A stretch of 7,726 bases of DNA, from the NCBI GenBank assembly GCA_937958685.1, contig CALGNF010000144.1, positions 1-7,726 on the forward strand, read 5' to 3'. This stretch comes from an uncultured Caryophanales bacterium. GTDB taxonomy: Bacteria > Bacillota_I > Bacilli_A > Izemoplasmatales > Hujiaoplasmataceae. The position numbers and the translations under genes are program-made. Below, piece after piece: positions 5,470-7,726 of the stretch; positions within the stretch are counted from its first letter, which is position 1; every line of letters begins with the position of its first letter. Below the pieces are notes generated by a model. That model had not been told where the DNA came from. It did not search any database and saw nothing but the letters and a program-made list of their open reading frames with translations.

Positions 5470-5723
5470 TTGGTTTTTCCTTCCGTATTGAGTCTTGTAA
5501 GTACCTCCGCGATTTTTTGAAGGCATTCGTTATGGAAGATGCACTCCGGTTCTGGGAAAAAACAATATTGCTTCCAAGGCTTGAACCATTTAATACTCCC
5601 GAGGAATCCCATGTCATGTTTGTTAAATACATGGACTAGCTTCTTTCCAGGTACAATGATGTTTTGTTCCTGAAATATAAGGTGTTTGTAAGAATCGTCT
5701 CTGAAGAGCACATTGTTGCTCAT
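5466..5723 (-). CDS. Conserved-looking phage protein of unknown function (85 aa)
   Basis: An 85-aa protein starting at an ATG that overlaps the MazG-like gene's stop as ATGA, and ending in an ATGA overlap with the next gene. The C-terminal half contains FLGSIKWFKPWKQYCFFPEP (about 40-59) followed by ECIFHNECLQKIAEVLTRLN. A Gly-x-Ile-Lys-Trp / W-x-x-Tyr-x-Phe-x-Pro core followed by a Cys-Leu helix and Leu-Asn is a pattern I associate with small uncharacterised phage proteins, though I cannot name the family. Three cysteines (in QYCFFPE, PECIF and NECL) could bind a metal or be incidental. The SD is weak, so translation probably depends on coupling. Confidence 0.78.
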   Translation of the reverse strand: MSNNVLFRDDSYKHLIFQEQNIIVPGKKLVHVFNKHDMGFLGSIKWFKPWKQYCFFPEPECIFHNECLQKIAEVLTRLNTEGKTK

Positions 5724-6325
5724 AGTAGCTTACATCCGTGCTTGTACGGCCTCGTTTTGTTGTACTCATGCTTCTCAAGGATCGCTGCATCAAGATTGAT
5801 GCCGTTGGCTTCGGCGATGGCGTAAACTCTTGCAATGATATACTCTGCCATCGCCGATGGATAACGTGATCTACGCATTGTTACGACGTCATTATGTAAA
5901 TCGCTGATGCCCTCACTGATTTGAGATGCTGAGTAGTTTTGTTTAATACTTTTTGTTGTCACTTTGATTAGTTGTTCGTCGATAGGCCACTTACACCATC
6001 CGGACATGTCGTATAGCCGGATGTTGACGTCGGCAAGTTCGGTCGGGAAGCCGCACGGCTTGGTAACGTGAATGGTGTTGCAGTTGTCGTAGATGACATG
6101 CTCCGGCTTCGGCCGCGTCATGGTGAGAATCGATCCGTCTTCCAGTTTGACGTGGCCTTCGTAGTAGATCTCTTTTGGGTCGTGTCCGTTTCTCAGCTCC
6201 TCGAGAGCTTCGGAGATCTCGCTATGAACCAGGATCAGAAGTTCTTCAAAGGACTTGGGTTTCTCCCACCATCCGTGCTTGACGGCGTTTTCGTGGACGT
6301 CTTTGATCAGTTCGGCGAGATTCAT
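5720..6325 (-). CDS. MazG-like nucleotide pyrophosphohydrolase (phage type)
   Basis: A 201-aa all-alpha NTP-PPase-like protein. Such enzymes hydrolyse (d)NTPs to monophosphates and pyrophosphate, and phage copies are thought to adjust nucleotide or alarmone pools. The first metal-binding helix is EELLILVHSEISEALEELR (27-45) with E36 and E39; the second is PTELADVNIRLYD (94-106) with E96 and D99, matching the family's E-x-x-E and E-x-x-D. Between them (about 46-92) is an insert with HVKLEDGSILTMTRPKPEHV and KPCGF, as seen in phage-type members. A helical region (130-180) and the end EKHEYNKTRPYKHG (184-197) follow, the basic C-terminal motif of this group. SD AAAGGA lies about 9 nt before the ATG, which overlaps the upstream stop as ATGA. 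The fold is well supported; the exact substrate is unknown. Confidence 0.83.
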   Translation of the reverse strand: MNLAELIKDVHENAVKHGWWEKPKSFEELLILVHSEISEALEELRNGHDPKEIYYEGHVKLEDGSILTMTRPKPEHVIYDNCNTIHVTKPCGFPTELADVNIRLYDMSGWCKWPIDEQLIKVTTKSIKQNYSASQISEGISDLHNDVVTMRRSRYPSAMAEYIIARVYAIAEANGINLDAAILEKHEYNKTRPYKHGCKLL

Positions 6326-6639
6326 AGTTTGATCCTTTCGTGTTCGATGACATGGATACCAGCAGCACGTAGAGCGAATAGAACTCTTTGTGCTTCTTTA
6401 TTCGTTTTGATTCCATAAGCGTGTCCACTGCGGTTTCCCATGTACGAAGTCACAGTGATTCTTCCCGTTCGACTAAACTTGCGTTCCCAATCATCGGATA
6501 CTCTGGTTGGTGAGTTTCCGCCATGATAATACGATACCGACGTGTGCCGGATAAACCCTTGTTCATCCAAGACATGCATTTGGTCCTCAGTGAGACAAAG
6601 AAAGTTTCCTAGCATGCCCCATTTGATGATTTCTATCAT
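6322..6639 (-). CDS. Phage protein of unknown function (105 aa)
   Basis: A 105-aa protein with a strong SD, AAGGAG, about 7 nt before the ATG; this SD lies within the end of the preceding 58-aa gene. The sequence looks like a small alpha/beta domain: a hydrophobic start (IEIIKWGMLGNFLCLTEDQ), a Tyr/Gly-rich middle (SVSYYHGGNSPTR), a basic strand region (FSRTGRITVTSYMGNRSG) and a C-terminal helix (KEAQRVLFALRAAGIHVIEH). No family was recognised. The stop overlaps the MazG-like gene by 4 nt. Confidence 0.75.
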   Translation of the reverse strand: MIEIIKWGMLGNFLCLTEDQMHVLDEQGFIRHTSVSYYHGGNSPTRVSDDWERKFSRTGRITVTSYMGNRSGHAYGIKTNKEAQRVLFALRAAGIHVIEHERIKL

Positions 6640-6812
6640 TTTGATTCTCCTTCTCTTACGGTCGACAAAACCATATTCCCGGGTTGCATACCGTTGTAGG
6701 CGATGACGTCGTTTACAAGCTTAATGGTTTGGTTCAAGAGCGCTTGACTGATTTTGAAGCCTTTCGGAAAAACCTTCAGTACCTTGGTAACCATGGTGAT
6801 TTGATCTGCCAT
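6636..6812 (-). CDS. Small phage protein of unknown function (58 aa)
   Basis: A 58-aa gene, short enough to be missed by a 60-codon cutoff. It starts with an ATG that directly follows the upstream TAA, with AAAGGAT about 8-9 nt before it, and its TGA overlaps the next gene's ATG. The protein begins MADQITMVTKVLKVFPKGF, continues with a likely helix (SQALLNQTIKLVNDVIAYNG), then MQPGNMVLSTVREGESK. It fills what would otherwise be the only gap in the operon. No domain was recognised. Fit to the operon spacing and a good SD support it. Confidence 0.75.
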   Translation of the reverse strand: MADQITMVTKVLKVFPKGFKISQALLNQTIKLVNDVIAYNGMQPGNMVLSTVREGESK

Positions 6813-7124
6813 TTATAGATATCCTTTCTCGACATCATCTAGGATGCCGATAACTTCCCGTCTCAATGCGTTGATACTCTGATTCTCTGCGCGCTCCACA
6901 ACTTCACGGATCCTACAGATAGCTTCGGCATAGGCGACCAATGTTTCAGCAATCCGGATCGCTTCTTCGTTGTCTTCTTCCGGGAACAAGCCCTCAAGAA
7001 TCAAGTCCTCTTTCCAGATCTCGTCATTCATGACTTTGTCTTTGATACGGTCTTGCGTTTCGATGGATCGCTTGATATAGTCGACGATGTTCTTTTTGCT
7101 GACAGGTAGTTTGGTGTCGATCAT
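6813..7124 (-). CDS. Phage protein of unknown function, acidic and helical (103 aa)
   Basis: A 103-aa protein. The ATG at 7124 is chosen because AGAGGT lies 6-7 nt upstream; the ATG at 7175 would intrude on the previous gene and has no SD. It looks almost wholly alpha-helical: KKNIVDYIKRSIETQDRIKD, then an acidic stretch (GLFPEEDNEEAIRIAETLVA), then YAEAICRIREVVERAENQS and a final helix ending DDVEKGYL. No catalytic motif is evident and no family was recognised. It starts 4 nt after the upstream gene and abuts the 58-aa gene. Confidence 0.72.
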   Translation of the reverse strand: MIDTKLPVSKKNIVDYIKRSIETQDRIKDKVMNDEIWKEDLILEGLFPEEDNEEAIRIAETLVAYAEAICRIREVVERAENQSINALRREVIGILDDVEKGYL

Positions 7125-7128
7125 GTTT

Positions 7129-7482
7129 TTACCTCTTTCCCAGAAGCTTGCGAATACGATCATCATTCTTGTCAATCTGACGGTTTAGTTCTCCAACTTT
7201 CAAGGAATTCCTTTTCCATTTCTCGTAGTCATGCGGCAATTTGCATCCACGTTGCTCCTCTATGAGTGCATCAGATTCACGTAAAAGGTCTTCGGTTTTG
7301 TGAAGAAGATTATCGACTTCAATACTCGACAATAAGTAGTCCACATCTTTGTTAAAGCCGGAGACTTTACCAGAAATTGCGAGATCAATCAAATCCTCTT
7401 TGGTAAGTTTCATCAGGCCTTTGACTAGCTTGTTAAAGTCATCTTCAGACTTGAATCCGTAGTATCCCTTGTATTGGAGCAT
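7129..7482 (-). CDS. Phage protein of unknown function, probable coiled coil (117 aa)
   Basis: A 117-aa protein. I take the ATG at 7482, which shares one base with the upstream TGA (TGATG), and lies about 10 nt after AAAGGAG; an earlier ATG at 7515 lies inside the upstream gene without support. The first part is a small helical segment (YYGFKSEDDFNKLVKGLMKL). The rest is charged and helical: KTEDLLRESDALIEEQRGC followed by KWKRNSLKVGELNRQIDKND and a basic end RIRKLLGKR, suggesting a coiled coil. No family was recognised. Confidence 0.75.
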   Translation of the reverse strand: MLQYKGYYGFKSEDDFNKLVKGLMKLTKEDLIDLAISGKVSGFNKDVDYLLSSIEVDNLLHKTEDLLRESDALIEEQRGCKLPHDYEKWKRNSLKVGELNRQIDKNDDRIRKLLGKR

Positions 7483-7680
7483 CAGGCGGTGGCTCCTTTC
7501 ACATGGTTCTGCCATTTGTCGAGTAGCTTCTTGTAATTCTCCGGCAATGTTCCTACCTCGTTATCAAATCCACGACATTGCAGCACTCCCTTATTTGGTT
7601 TCCATTGAATGGTCCCAAGGGGGCGTTCGGGCTCTTCGGTCTTGCGAATAGAGAAGATGAACGAGTCGCCTTTTGCTGCG
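7482..7680 (-). CDS. C-terminus of a probable PcfJ-like protein (cut by adapter)
   Basis: Only the last 65 residues are present; the frame continues into the adapter, which contributes a spurious MCSSDL start. The visible part, FIFSIRKTEEPERPLGTIQW followed by VLQCRGFDNE and a final helix KKLLDKWQNHVKGA, resembles the C-terminus of PcfJ-domain proteins: a Phe-x-x-Arg-Lys-x-x-(E/D)-x-P strand, a Thr-Ile-Glu-like strand and the QCRGxxN signature. PcfJ-type proteins are known from conjugative plasmids and are common in Gram-positive phages; their function is poorly understood. The gene heads the part of the early operon seen here and overlaps the next by one base. The identification rests on a short tail. 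Confidence 0.6.
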
Positions 7681-7726
7681 AGATCGGAAGAGCACACGTC
7701 TGAACTCCAGTCACCGAATACGATCT
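7681..7726. other. Illumina read-2 adapter with index-like 8-mer (artefact)
   Basis: Bases 7681-7714 match the TruSeq read-2 adapter, beginning AGATCGGAAGAGCACACGTC and ending CTCCAGTCAC. They are followed by CGAATACG (7715-7722), in the i7 index position, and ATCT, the start of the P7 sequence. It is not phage DNA. On the minus strand it yields MCSSDL, a known false N-terminus in protein databases. Confidence 0.98.

Noticed and set aside
1..7726. CRISPR array, insertion sequence, integrase or attachment site
   Set aside because: No regularly spaced repeats, transposase or recombinase motifs, or terminal inverted repeats were found; the matching architecture of the two contig ends is adapter, not a mobile-element end.

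Overview
The window is a fragment of a tailed double-stranded DNA phage or prophage (siphovirus-like) of a Gram-positive, probably Bacillota, host. The evidence is the late-gene order HNH endonuclease, P27-type small terminase, HK97-type large terminase, HK97-type portal, together with strong AAAGGAGG-type ribosome binding sites. I cannot name the host genus. Both ends are artificial: bases 1-47 are Illumina P5/read-1 adapter and bases 7681-7726 are the read-2 adapter plus an index-like 8-mer. Phage sequence therefore runs from about 48 to 7680, and the two terminal genes are cut there by the library or assembly, not by biology.

Layout on the minus strand, read right to left. (1) 7680-5052 is a compact early or middle operon. 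It starts with the C-terminus of a probable PcfJ-like protein, followed by proteins of 117, 103, 58 and 105 aa, a MazG-like nucleotide pyrophosphohydrolase of 201 aa, and proteins of 85, 88 and 61 aa. Most joins are abutting or overlap by 1-4 bases, indicating translational coupling. (2) 3218-48 is the packaging and head module: HNH endonuclease, a GC-rich gap that is a plausible cos region, small terminase, large terminase and the portal N-terminus.

Between these blocks, on the opposite strand, lies an AT-richer two-gene cassette (about 3824-5048). It has its own promoter (TTGTCG-17-TATAAT), an SDH/SppA-type Clp-fold serine protease of 302 aa, a 65-aa protein whose SD overlaps the protease stop codon, and a strong intrinsic terminator. 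It has the form of a phage 'moron': a self-contained accessory unit with its own signals. It is the best candidate here for a little-described function.

Between the cassette and the HNH gene is about 670 bp with no convincing gene. It holds a GC-rich segment with several inverted repeats, a 15-bp operator-like palindrome, three imperfect 11-bp tandem repeats, a possible minus-strand promoter for the packaging operon and an 8-bp inverted repeat close to the cassette. I read it as the control region dividing the late operon from the cassette; this is inference from sequence patterns only.
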